Positions 25,664 through 33,963 of a DNA stretch of 64,000 nucleotides are shown one piece after another (the stretch's first letter is position 1; each line of letters starts with the position of its first letter). Position numbers and translations under genes: made by a program. The DNA lies in contig CAVTLG010000002.1 of assembly GCA_963735495.1 (NCBI GenBank), positions 868,001 to 932,000 of the forward strand. Direction: 5' to 3'. The notes under the pieces were generated by a model, which did not search any database, was not told the DNA's origin, and saw only the letters and a program-made list of their open reading frames with translations. The stretch comes from CAVTLG01 sp963735495 (GTDB taxonomy: Bacteria; Chloroflexota; Ktedonobacteria; Ktedonobacterales; Ktedonobacteraceae).

Positions 25664-26125
25664 GTGAATACAATCCATGGCCTCTTTTTGCCGAAATCAT
25701 ACTTTCCCACTACCCCTGGCCGCAAAACACAGCCACTTGGTCGTAAACAGGGCTATACGTCGCTCATTCTTTCTGACATAGTGGTACATAAAGGCCTATC
25801 TTTTGCAAGCATTACCTTGTTTATCATCGTACTGATTGCAAGCGTGACTGCACTTGTACTCAATGCGTGGTTCTGGTTCTATCTTGGCTCAATGATTGGA
25901 TTAGTTGGAACGGAATCCATGATAGCTGTTATATGCTCCAGTGCACTTGCTCTATGGGTAAAAACGTATCGTGCTCAGTCGGTACATGACGCTTTTTCCG
26001 ATACTGCCACCATGCCTGGTGTTCATGCGAAAAAACACACGCCAAACGCAGCGCAATTTCAGCTTTTGAAGCAAGATACGTTCTCCTGTCTTGCGGCATT
26101 ACAGATAAAGCGAGATAGCAAATGA
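25664..26125 (+). CDS. Small membrane protein coupled to a glycosyltransferase
   Basis: A 153-residue protein with two adjacent membrane segments (about residues 48-70 and 74-100), a basic N-terminal cytoplasmic arm and a soluble C-terminus. It is not recognised by sequence. Its stop overlaps the start of the glycosyltransferase gene (ATGA, 26122-26125), so translation is coupled. By position it could play the part of the small PgaD-type subunit of poly-N-acetylglucosamine synthases, but no sequence similarity is visible. GTG start after GGGAGG. Confidence 0.65.
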   Translation: MNTIHGLFLPKSYFPTTPGRKTQPLGRKQGYTSLILSDIVVHKGLSFASITLFIIVLIASVTALVLNAWFWFYLGSMIGLVGTESMIAVICSSALALWVKTYRAQSVHDAFSDTATMPGVHAKKHTPNAAQFQLLKQDTFSCLAALQIKRDSK

Positions 26126-27468
26126 AGCGAGCTATATATGCGACGTGTTATCTTGCGACCATCTATGTGCTAACTGTCTCGGTGTTCTTCCCAAAGCATC
26201 GCGATGCCTTACAGATAGTGTTCTACGTGGTCATTAGCCTCTCTCTAACGTTGCTGTCGAGCACAGCGACGATCAAGAGTATGCTCTATCTCTTTTTGTC
26301 GCCCTGGCATTTATGGTATACATCCAGGCGTATCAATCACCAGCAAAAGTCAACAGCGCGAATGGAAACATTGCCGCTCGTGTCAGTTATAATCCCGGCC
26401 TATAACGAAGCAGTTGGCTTGATCCCCACGATTAAAACCGTCCTGAACAGCTCTTATGACAACTTTGAAATAGTGATCATCAATGATGGCTCAACTGATA
26501 ATAGTGACGCGTTAATGTGTGTTTTCCTGCAAAAATACGAGTATGCAATGTGTGGGCATGTCCACGTACCAATCACCTATCACTATCAGCAGAATGGCGG
26601 CAAAGGATCAGCGCTCAATGCTGGTATCCGACTCTCGCATGGAGACATCATTGTGAGTATTGACTCGGACTGCGTCATGCATCAGGAATGTCTCGCAAAC
26701 TTTGTGCAGGCATTCTTTGATCCCGAGGTGATGGGCGTCGCTGGCAATATCAAGATTGGCAATACTGACACGGTTTTAGGCGAGACGCAAGCCATTGAGT
26801 ATGCGCTAGGGTTGTATGGCAGAAAAGCCGATGCGATCCTCAACACCATCTATATCGTTGGAGGTGCATCAGGCGCGTTTCGTCGGGAGGTCTTTACAAA
26901 GATTGGCTACTACGCCACCGATCACATTACGGAAGATCTGGACCTCTCTTTTCGTATGCAGCAGGCCGGGATGCGTATCGCATATGCGCCAGGCGCGGTT
27001 GTCTACACAGAATGTCCAACGACCTGGCAAGGCTTGCTAAAGCAACGCTTACGCTGGACACGTGGCCGTTTCGATACACTGAAGAAACAAGATGGATTCT
27101 TCTTTAGTCGCAAGCAAGAGCATAGTAAGTGGCTCACCTGGTTTCTACTTCCACTCGTCGTGGTCAATGACTGGCTCTACGTCTTAAAGATAGCGATGAA
27201 ACTAGCGCTATACATTTACTGCATTGTGACCAACGACATGGAAATGCTCGGCGTGGCTGTAGTCATGAATACGCTCATTATGACGCTCGCTCTTTGGGAT
27301 GACCGGGAGCACCTGAAATATCTCTACCTTGCGCCGATATCCTGGTTGCTCTTTAACATTCCAGCAGTTATTGAAGTCCATAGTGTTATCTTCTCAGTAT
27401 GGGGGATGCTGCGCAAAAAAGAAGTCAAATGGCAAAAATGGCAGAGGCAAGGAGCCATAAGCAAGTAG
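26122..27468 (+). CDS. Processive family 2 glycosyltransferase, membrane-bound
   Basis: A 448-residue GT2 of the PgaC/hyaluronan-synthase/cellulose-synthase group. Membrane segments at the N-terminus (about 5-60) precede the GT-A domain, with VSVIIPAYNEA, INDGSTDNS, the DxD motif SIDSDCVM, the TED base in HITEDLDLSF and the processivity motif QRLRW. C-terminal membrane segments lie near residues 340-430. It probably polymerises and exports a beta-linked polysaccharide. The missing N-deacetylase or outer partners suggest a simpler system. Overlapping start with the small membrane gene. Confidence 0.85.
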   Translation: MKRAIYATCYLATIYVLTVSVFFPKHRDALQIVFYVVISLSLTLLSSTATIKSMLYLFLSPWHLWYTSRRINHQQKSTARMETLPLVSVIIPAYNEAVGLIPTIKTVLNSSYDNFEIVIINDGSTDNSDALMCVFLQKYEYAMCGHVHVPITYHYQQNGGKGSALNAGIRLSHGDIIVSIDSDCVMHQECLANFVQAFFDPEVMGVAGNIKIGNTDTVLGETQAIEYALGLYGRKADAILNTIYIVGGASGAFRREVFTKIGYYATDHITEDLDLSFRMQQAGMRIAYAPGAVVYTECPTTWQGLLKQRLRWTRGRFDTLKKQDGFFFSRKQEHSKWLTWFLLPLVVVNDWLYVLKIAMKLALYIYCIVTNDMEMLGVAVVMNTLIMTLALWDDREHLKYLYLAPISWLLFNIPAVIEVHSVIFSVWGMLRKKEVKWQKWQRQGAISK

Positions 27469-27697
27469 CGCTAAAACAGCAAATTCTTAAATCTAATAGC
27501 CTGGAATGCCTGGCCCTGGCACCCCAATCTCCTGAGATGAGCGCCCAATGTTTTCTGAGGAACCACAAATCTCTGACAGAATTTGAAACGCACCAAAGAG
27601 GGCCGATTAAGGCCAATCTCACTGTATTGAAAACAGCAAAGATATGGTAGAATAACAATGTTTTATGAACTTCGCTTGGAAGCAAGGAGAGAGAGCC

Positions 27698-28558
27698 ATG
27701 GACGCAGAAACCAACGAAAATACCTATATTCTTGACACCGAAAACCCCGTCGAGATGGCGCGACTTATTGACCTGGACCGTGTGATCACAAAAGCGATGA
27801 GCGGCCCACTCTCAGGCGTGCCAGATCTGCCCCTCCAAGCCAAGCTCCTCGATCTTGGCTGCGGCCCCGGCGGATGGGTCCTGGACACAGCCTATGCCAG
27901 CCCCGATAGCGAAGTGGCAGGCGTGGATATCAGCCGCATCATGATTGACTACGCCAATGCCCGTGCTCGCACGCAAGGACTGACCAACGCCACCTTTGGC
28001 GTAATGGACATTTCGCAACCACTGGACTTCTCCGACGCTACATTCGACCTGGTCAATGCGCGTCTACTCGTTGGCGTACTCAAGCGCGAATACTGGGAGT
28101 CCTTCATCGCTGAATGCCAGCGTATCTTGAAACCTGGTGGGCTTCTCCGTCTCACCGAACCAATTGACGGACTGGGAGTAACGAACAGCATAGCCTTTGA
28201 CAAGCTCAATCAGCTTGCCTACCAATTGTTCTGGAAGGCTGGTTATGGTTTCTCTACCGACGGCCATAGCCTGGGCATGAGTACGACGCTCCCCTGGATG
28301 CTGCGTAAGGCAGGCTATCAAGGTGTGCATATTCAAGGCCATGTATTTGAATTTTCGTCCGATACTGAGGGATATCATGACATAAGAAAGAACCTCGAAG
28401 CACTTGCGTCCCAGGCGAAGATCTCAGTAGCAAAATTGCAGGGGCAGGGCGAAGCCCAACTTCTTGACCAGCTCTACCAGCAAGCGTTGCATGAAGCGTA
28501 CTCCGATGAATTTCGTGGCGTATGGCACCTGGCAACGATGTTCGGTACAAAGCAGTAG
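27698..28558 (+). CDS. Class I SAM-dependent methyltransferase
   Basis: A 286-residue methyltransferase. Motif I is LLDLGCGPGGW, the acidic loop is VAGVDIS, and motif post-II is FDLVNARLLVG, followed by RILKPGGLLRLTEP. These mark a Rossmann-fold SAM enzyme. The substrate cannot be read. The ATG at 27698 after AAGGAGAGAG is preferred to an upstream start at 27665. It stands alone 230 bases after the glycosyltransferase. Confidence 0.85.
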   Translation: MDAETNENTYILDTENPVEMARLIDLDRVITKAMSGPLSGVPDLPLQAKLLDLGCGPGGWVLDTAYASPDSEVAGVDISRIMIDYANARARTQGLTNATFGVMDISQPLDFSDATFDLVNARLLVGVLKREYWESFIAECQRILKPGGLLRLTEPIDGLGVTNSIAFDKLNQLAYQLFWKAGYGFSTDGHSLGMSTTLPWMLRKAGYQGVHIQGHVFEFSSDTEGYHDIRKNLEALASQAKISVAKLQGQGEAQLLDQLYQQALHEAYSDEFRGVWHLATMFGTKQ

Positions 28559-28983
28559 GAGATATCACCACAGCTACTCTACGATCTCAGATCAAATCAG
28601 ACGCAATGAAGAAGGCAGCCAGCATGGCGCAACAGCTTAGCTATCTTCGCAAGAAGATGCGCGAATGGTCATTAGTACCACCTTTTGCTTTTTTGAGCCC
28701 AGCTTGACGATTAGCACCCAATCGAGTACAATGCAACAGTTATGACTGTTTGCATGGCATAGAACAGGCTGCTAGCATATCCTGTTCCTCAGTAAAGACA
28801 CTAAAGAGTTCTGAGCAATCCTCTGTAGAGTAATCTCTTCCTGCATACAAGTTCGTACCTGATATCAGCTAGCAGCATTGCTCCCGTACCCCTACGGCCT
28901 GCTCCTGGTATTCCTTGTGGGCAGTGTGCCTTCAAGGAGTTGTACCGTACCCGCAAGGGACGCATTGGCCGAAAGGATTTTTC
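28559..28983. other. Region between methyltransferase and DEAD-box helicase
   Basis: About 425 bases. A 33-codon frame begins at 28606 without a clear ribosome site. The leader before the helicase start could be long, which would fit cold-shock style control, but no motif proves it. Confidence 0.4.
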
Positions 28984-30543
28984 ATGCCATCTTTTAACGA
29001 CTTCCGTTTGCAACCAGCGACACGCGCGGTGCTGGCAAATATGGAGATTACAGAGCCAACGCCTATTCAGGCCGAGGCCATTCCGGCGCTGTTAGCCGGC
29101 AAAGACCTGGTGGGACAATCAGCTACTGGCTCGGGCAAGACGCTCGCCTATGGCATCCCTCTGGTGGAAAGGTTAGCCAGAGACAAACGTATCGTACAGG
29201 CGCTGGTACTCGTGCCAACACGCGAGCTGGCCGTCCAGGTAAACGCTGTACTGAGCAAGTTTGCTAGCAGCAGACGACTTTCAACGGCCCTGCTGGTAGG
29301 AGGACGGCCCTATGGCAGTCAAATTTCAGCGCTGCGCTATGGATCGCAGATCGTCGTAGGCACGCCTGGACGCGTGAAGGATCATCTTGAGCGCGGCACG
29401 TTAGTGCTGAGCCAACTACGGATCTGCATACTTGACGAGGCGGACCAGATGCTGGACAGCGGTTTCGCGCCAGTCATTGAAGAGATACTGGCAACCACAC
29501 CTGACACGCGGCAAATGGCGCTCTTTTCAGCCACCATGCCGGACTGGGTTGCAACACTACAGAAAAAATTCCTCAAAGATCCAGTCAATATTGATATTAC
29601 ACCAGCCGCAGGTGCGGAAAGTACCATCGAGCAGATTGCTTACCAGGTACCGCAGGCCCAGAAAATGGCTGCGCTCTGTACCCTCTTGAACTCTACGGAG
29701 GGAGAAAGCAGTCTCATCTTCGGCAAGACGAAATTTGGCGTCGAGAAGCTAGGGAAACAACTCAGCGGGCTCGGCTTTACCGTGGGAACATTACACGGCA
29801 ATAAGAGCCAGCGTGCGCGTGAAGAGGTGCTTACCGCGTTTCGCCACGGGCAGGTACACACCCTGCTTGCCACCAATGTAGCCGCGCGCGGGCTAGATAT
29901 CCAGGGGATCTACCAGGTCATCAATTACGAGTTGCCAGAATCGAGCGAGCTTTTTACGCACCGCATTGGCCGTACGGGCCGCATGGGACGACAGGGTAAG
30001 GCGATTACGCTGCTGGTACCATCCGATGTACCCAAGTGGCGGCGGATGGCGCGCAATTTAGGGCAGACAGTCATATTGCAACGCCTGGCAATTGATGAGG
30101 AAGCCGCCACTGCTCCCATAAAGCTTGCTATACCAGAGGCTCCAGTGGCGCCAGAGCACGAGCAAAACGCCGAACAGCGACCTGTACGTGATCGCAGACG
30201 CCAGGGGCAGGAGCACAACAGGCAGGCACAGCCCAGACACGATAGCCATACGACCTCCAACATGAGAAGGCGGCAGAGAGAGAGTGTCACCAACGAAGCA
30301 TTCGAGGGTACACCTACATGGCAGCCAGAAGGCATTACCTTGCCAGAACGCCCATCTTCCGGGAGGGATAGCAGAAGAGGAACTGGTAAACAGTACAGCT
30401 CTGATAGAACTGTGGGACAGCATAGAGCACATTCTATGGCAGCTACGGAGCCGCAGCATCAATCAGCCAGACGAAAGCCACGCGCGACACCGACAGCACG
30501 TGGACGGCAGACGACTGCTGCAAATCGTTCTGCTAGCCGCTAG
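28984..30543 (+). CDS. DEAD-box RNA helicase
   Basis: A 519-residue ATP-dependent RNA helicase. Motifs in order: Q motif (EPTPIQAEAIPALL), I (ATGSGKT), Ia (PTRELAVQ), Ib (GTPGR), II as DEAD in ILDEADQM, III (SAT), then IV-VI ending in HRIGRTGRMGRQG. The last 150 residues are a basic Arg/Gln/His-rich tail, as in RNA-anchoring helicases that remodel ribosomes or mRNA. The start at 28984 with AAAGGA is used in place of a frame open from 28915. A frame at 30284-30673 running beyond its end is taken as a shadow. Confidence 0.9.
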   Translation: MPSFNDFRLQPATRAVLANMEITEPTPIQAEAIPALLAGKDLVGQSATGSGKTLAYGIPLVERLARDKRIVQALVLVPTRELAVQVNAVLSKFASSRRLSTALLVGGRPYGSQISALRYGSQIVVGTPGRVKDHLERGTLVLSQLRICILDEADQMLDSGFAPVIEEILATTPDTRQMALFSATMPDWVATLQKKFLKDPVNIDITPAAGAESTIEQIAYQVPQAQKMAALCTLLNSTEGESSLIFGKTKFGVEKLGKQLSGLGFTVGTLHGNKSQRAREEVLTAFRHGQVHTLLATNVAARGLDIQGIYQVINYELPESSELFTHRIGRTGRMGRQGKAITLLVPSDVPKWRRMARNLGQTVILQRLAIDEEAATAPIKLAIPEAPVAPEHEQNAEQRPVRDRRRQGQEHNRQAQPRHDSHTTSNMRRRQRESVTNEAFEGTPTWQPEGITLPERPSSGRDSRRGTGKQYSSDRTVGQHRAHSMAATEPQHQSARRKPRATPTARGRQTTAANRSASR

Positions 30544-31050
30544 CATTTTTCTCAGCATCAGAAGAGAGCAGGCCCCGGAAGACGAGATTACAGAACATGT
30601 TTTCGACTTTCCGCGACCTGAATCTCTTCCCCGCTTGCAGCCATTGACAGACACCAGACACCTCTCCAGATGACGCAAAACCTGGAGCAGGATTATGTAA
30701 AAGTGAACGCCAACAGCAGAGCCATCGCAGCTATAGTTTTTAATAACTTTCATTCTACTGTAGAATGGCATCTCTACTCTTTTATCCTATCCACGCCATC
30801 GTTAACGCAACAATGCAAATTTCCCCTGCAAAAGACTCCTGGTTTACCCAGGGCATTCTCTCTATGTTTTAACAAACTCTAACACTTCTTTTTTGCAATA
30901 TGAGTAGATGAATTAGTACTTGACCAAGCAAGCGTATAATAGAAAGCAATAGTCGATGGCATGTTTGAAATATGGCACAAAGTTCGAAGGGGCATTTCCC
31001 CTACGGTGACAAGTGTAAACGTAGAAATTTATAGGAATGAGGAAAGCAAT
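30544..31050. other. Region between helicase and AT-rich membrane protein
   Basis: About 507 bases. TATAAT at 30935-30940 (with a G just before) is a probable -10 for the gene at 31051; no matching -35 at normal distance was seen. No gene was supported in the rest. Confidence 0.4.
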
Positions 31051-31956
31051 ATGGCAAAAAAGCCGAAGAGGTCTTCCCTCTTCATTTGGATTAGTGTCGC
31101 AGGCATTATTATCTCATTGCTATTGTCTGTTATCCCCCTTTTTTTCAATCAAAGCGTAGCAATTGCCTTACTCATCGCCCTTGTAGGTTTAGGGGCAACA
31201 TTTCTTTTCGACTTAAGTGTCAGCTCACGGGAGCATGAGATTCTTTTGTTTAGTAAAATCGATGATCTTCAATCTGACATCGCAACGTTAGTAGAAAACG
31301 AGGGAGAAGAAATCAAGCGAGCGATTAAGCTTGGAGAATACTTAGCGCGAGATAACGAGCTGCGAGGTACAATAGAATCAATTGTAGACACATGTGAAAG
31401 AGTTAAAAGTTTAAATGTTGACGTTTTTACAAGAAAAGTAGATGATTATCTGAAAGATTGTAATAAGCGTATTGATGATCTTTCTGATGGAAAAGAGGTA
31501 TTGAAAAGCGACTTCAGTTTCCTCCCTTCAGAGCATTGTCCTCAGAAAAGTGTGGCCAAAATTGTTATGTCTACTGAACCACTGTATCTAGATACAAGTT
31601 ATGGTAGAAAAACCCTCGAAGAACAAAAAAAATGCATTCAGCTTAACAGAAATATTACTTTTATCTGGGTATTAGAGAAAAGTGTCCTGGCAAATCCAAA
31701 ATTTCAGCACTTAGTTCAGGAACAAAAGAAAATTGGTGTAGAAACACTTGTTGCTAATAAAGAGGATGTTCCAGATCACTTGCAAAAAAATTATGGTATT
31801 GTCGACAATAAATACTTTTATGTTTCCAGCTTTATTAACGGTAAGCTGGATAGAGATGATGTCTCGAACGAACAAGATAAACTACGGCGTCTTGAAGAGG
31901 GATTTTCACAACTCAGGAAGAAGTTCGCTGAGTCAGCAGATATATATTACGCTTAA
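31051..31956 (+). CDS. AT-rich two-helix membrane protein with C-terminal soluble domain
   Basis: A 301-residue protein of unknown family. Two membrane segments lie at about residues 10-58. Next come a coiled helix (about 60-160, KIDDLQSDIATLVENEGEE) and a mixed alpha/beta domain to the end. That domain contains IVMSTEPLYLD, NRNITFIWVLEKSVLANP and YGIVDNKYFYVSS, which resembles HKD-lacking phospholipase-D-like domains used as sensors; I cannot prove this. Base and codon use are clearly AT-richer than the surroundings, a sign of recent transfer. Start chosen at 31051 after GAGGAAA. A membrane sensor or defence effector are both possible. Confidence 0.65.
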   Translation: MAKKPKRSSLFIWISVAGIIISLLLSVIPLFFNQSVAIALLIALVGLGATFLFDLSVSSREHEILLFSKIDDLQSDIATLVENEGEEIKRAIKLGEYLARDNELRGTIESIVDTCERVKSLNVDVFTRKVDDYLKDCNKRIDDLSDGKEVLKSDFSFLPSEHCPQKSVAKIVMSTEPLYLDTSYGRKTLEEQKKCIQLNRNITFIWVLEKSVLANPKFQHLVQEQKKIGVETLVANKEDVPDHLQKNYGIVDNKYFYVSSFINGKLDRDDVSNEQDKLRRLEEGFSQLRKKFAESADIYYA

Positions 31957-32243
31957 CCAAATCAAGTTTAAGCAAACGCCTGGCGACTCAGATTACAGGA
32001 AATCCAGAGGTGGCTCACGAGCTGGTACAGAACGCAATTTTCAGATTATGATAAATTTTCCCTTGTTCATCCAGGCTAGCTTTAACCATGTCATATGTGC
32101 TTCCCAGGCCGATCCAGGTCAAAATTTTGTTTCAACAAGTGACATAGTTACATTTGAGATGTTAAACTTGATAACAAGCGAGGAAGCTCTTTATCAGGGG
32201 AAGGGGATGATGTGATAATGCGTTGCACATACTCCAACCAGCC
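31957..32243. other. Gap between the AT-rich gene and the MITE
   Basis: About 290 bases with no supported gene. A frame from 31748 to 32215 mostly overlaps the AT-rich gene and is a shadow. Confidence 0.4.
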
Positions 32244-32352
32244 TAGTGGTCTGTCAATCTTCATTTGACAGGTAGTCCATAGCCATGAAACGAGGTGAAA
32301 AGCCGCCTCAGGTCATTTGGCAACTACTCAAATGAAGCTTGACGAAGCACTA
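32244..32352. mobile_element. IS630/mariner-type MITE
   Basis: A 105-base element (32246-32350) flanked on both sides by TA, the target duplication of IS630/Tc1-mariner transposons. Its ends are imperfect inverted repeats of about 30 bases: GTGGTCTGTCAATCTTCATT on the left against GTGCTTCGTCAAGCTTCATT on the complement of the right. It has no coding capacity, so it needs a transposase encoded elsewhere. It inserted exactly at the TAG stop codon of the neighbouring minus-strand gene. Confidence 0.75.
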
Positions 32353-32577
32353 GCGGTTTTTACCAAACAGGAATATTAGCAGACCAAGCACGATAGCAAT
32401 AAGTATAGCCAGCACAAAACCTATGTAACCCCCAATGAAGAAGCCAAGGGCTACCAGCAGACCACAGAAGAAATAAAAACCGATTAATATTCCCGGCCTA
32501 TCAGGAAGCTCAAAAGGCTCTCTCCTCCTCTCACTCTCATCATACTTACTCTCGGCATGACGCCTCTGTCGTTTCAC
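32350..32577 (-). CDS. Small membrane protein ending at the MITE
   Basis: About 75 residues: a basic N-terminus (RQRRHAESKYDESERRREP), then FELPDRPGILIGFYFF and two tightly packed membrane segments ending FLFGKNR. Not a recognised family. An in-frame start at 32649 exists but its extra residues look like untranslated leader, so a GTG at 32577 after GAGAGAAG is proposed with low certainty. The TAG stop is formed by the TA target site plus a G; removal of the element would still leave TAG. Confidence 0.55.
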   Translation of the reverse strand: MKRQRRHAESKYDESERRREPFELPDRPGILIGFYFFCGLLVALGFFIGGYIGFVLAILIAIVLGLLIFLFGKNR

Positions 32578-32904
32578 ATTCTTCTCTCTGGGTAGTCGTA
32601 GAGGTCTAGTGTAGCGAAAATACCCCCTAATAAATGTACATTTACACACTAAGATGTTAGAATATCACTGTTATCATATTGCTTATCATTGTGGCGAATC
32701 TCGTCACAACTTGCAGTCCCTGGCCCAGAGGTAGCTACTGAATGTGCCATCTTGCGACCAGGGAAATATTTACGTCACCGAGGTGTCCTTTTCACGGTTT
32801 TTCATGCGACCTGTCACCTATTACGAGCTGGTTATTTTTTACTGTTACAGCAGACATGCGCCTGGTTTTTGCACACAAAATTATTTCAGGAGTGAACCGA
32901 GAGT

Positions 32905-33945
32905 ATGGGGAAACCGAACGAACTGTTGAGAGCCGCGCGAGAATATCAAGGCTGGACCCAGGCGCAAGTTGCGGAAATGATTGGTTGCCCAAATAGTGTC
33001 AATATTAGCCGTTGGGAGAGCGGTATCACGTTTCCCAACCGTCACTACCGTGCGAAACTCTGTGACCTCTTCGGCAAAAAAGCGCGCGAACTAGGGCTAG
33101 TCCAGAACGATGAAGAGGAAGACATTGCCAATCAGGTAAAATCCGTCTTCCCCTATAACGAACCCCTCTTAGTGACAGGTGAGTTATATGGCAGAAGACG
33201 CGAAAGAGAAACGCTGCTGAAACGAACGCTTTACAAAGCCTCGACCTCGATTATTGGCCCTCGCAGGATCGGCAAGACCTGGCTTATACAGTATCTCCGG
33301 CTCATTGCGCCTGAACAACTAGGCACACGCTTCCGCATCGGCTACCTGGATGGTATGTCCTCACGCTGCAAAACGGTGGAAGGATTTGCCATCGAAGCAT
33401 TGCTACAACTGGGACTACCCGCACCCAAAGAGAACGAAGGGCTGATGAGCCTTGAGAAAGGCTTACAGGAACTCGTCGCCAAAAAACTCGTCCCAGTGCT
33501 CTGCATCGACGAATTTGAGCGTCTCAGCAGCCGAGCCGAGTTTGACCTCGACTTCTATGAGGGATTACGCGCCATGACCCAAACTTCAGACCTGGTCCTG
33601 GTGATCGCCAGCAAGACACCGCTGCACCTCATAGTCAATAAGAGCGCTCAAGGCAGTCCTTTTTTCAATATATTCGAGCAACTGGTGCTCAAACCCTTCT
33701 CATATACGGACGCGGAACAATTTATTCAGGAAAAAGGCAGAGCAGCCGGCTTTATGCCCCAGGAACGCGATTATCTCTGGAAATATGGCCGGGTAAGTGC
33801 ACATGACGCAGCCTGGTTTCCACTGCTGCTGCAACTGGCCGGTAAGATCCTCTTTGATGACCTGGAACAGGCGAGAAGAGACCCAAACTACCGCCAGAGC
33901 TTCGAGGAAGTCTTCAATATGAACTACGAAACTGTGATGTACTAG
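32905..33945 (+). CDS. XRE helix-turn-helix fused to an AAA/STAND-type ATPase
   Basis: A 346-residue protein. An XRE domain (residues 3-68, with AEMIGCPNSVNISRWESG as the turn region) is followed by a P-loop ATPase: Walker A GPRRIGKTW (about 119-127) and Walker B VLCIDEFERL (about 197-206), then a sensor-like LVLVIASKTPLH. Unlike typical STAND regulators it has no TPR or WD40 tail, so it may work with a partner. The next gene, 18 bases downstream, encodes a membrane protein with a related ATPase (GERRMGKSS, AFDEFEKL), which is the probable partner. The function is unknown; DNA-binding together with membrane sensing is plausible. Confidence 0.75.
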   Translation: MGKPNELLRAAREYQGWTQAQVAEMIGCPNSVNISRWESGITFPNRHYRAKLCDLFGKKARELGLVQNDEEEDIANQVKSVFPYNEPLLVTGELYGRRRERETLLKRTLYKASTSIIGPRRIGKTWLIQYLRLIAPEQLGTRFRIGYLDGMSSRCKTVEGFAIEALLQLGLPAPKENEGLMSLEKGLQELVAKKLVPVLCIDEFERLSSRAEFDLDFYEGLRAMTQTSDLVLVIASKTPLHLIVNKSAQGSPFFNIFEQLVLKPFSYTDAEQFIQEKGRAAGFMPQERDYLWKYGRVSAHDAAWFPLLLQLAGKILFDDLEQARRDPNYRQSFEEVFNMNYETVMY

Positions 33946-33963
33946 AGCGAAAGATAAAGATGC

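Noticed and set aside
30284..30673. 129-residue frame running beyond the helicase stop
   Set aside because: No ribosome site and no family resemblance; the helicase frame is complete with its basic tail.
31748..32215. 155-residue frame overlapping the end of the AT-rich gene
   Set aside because: Starts inside the real gene in another frame and has no motif.
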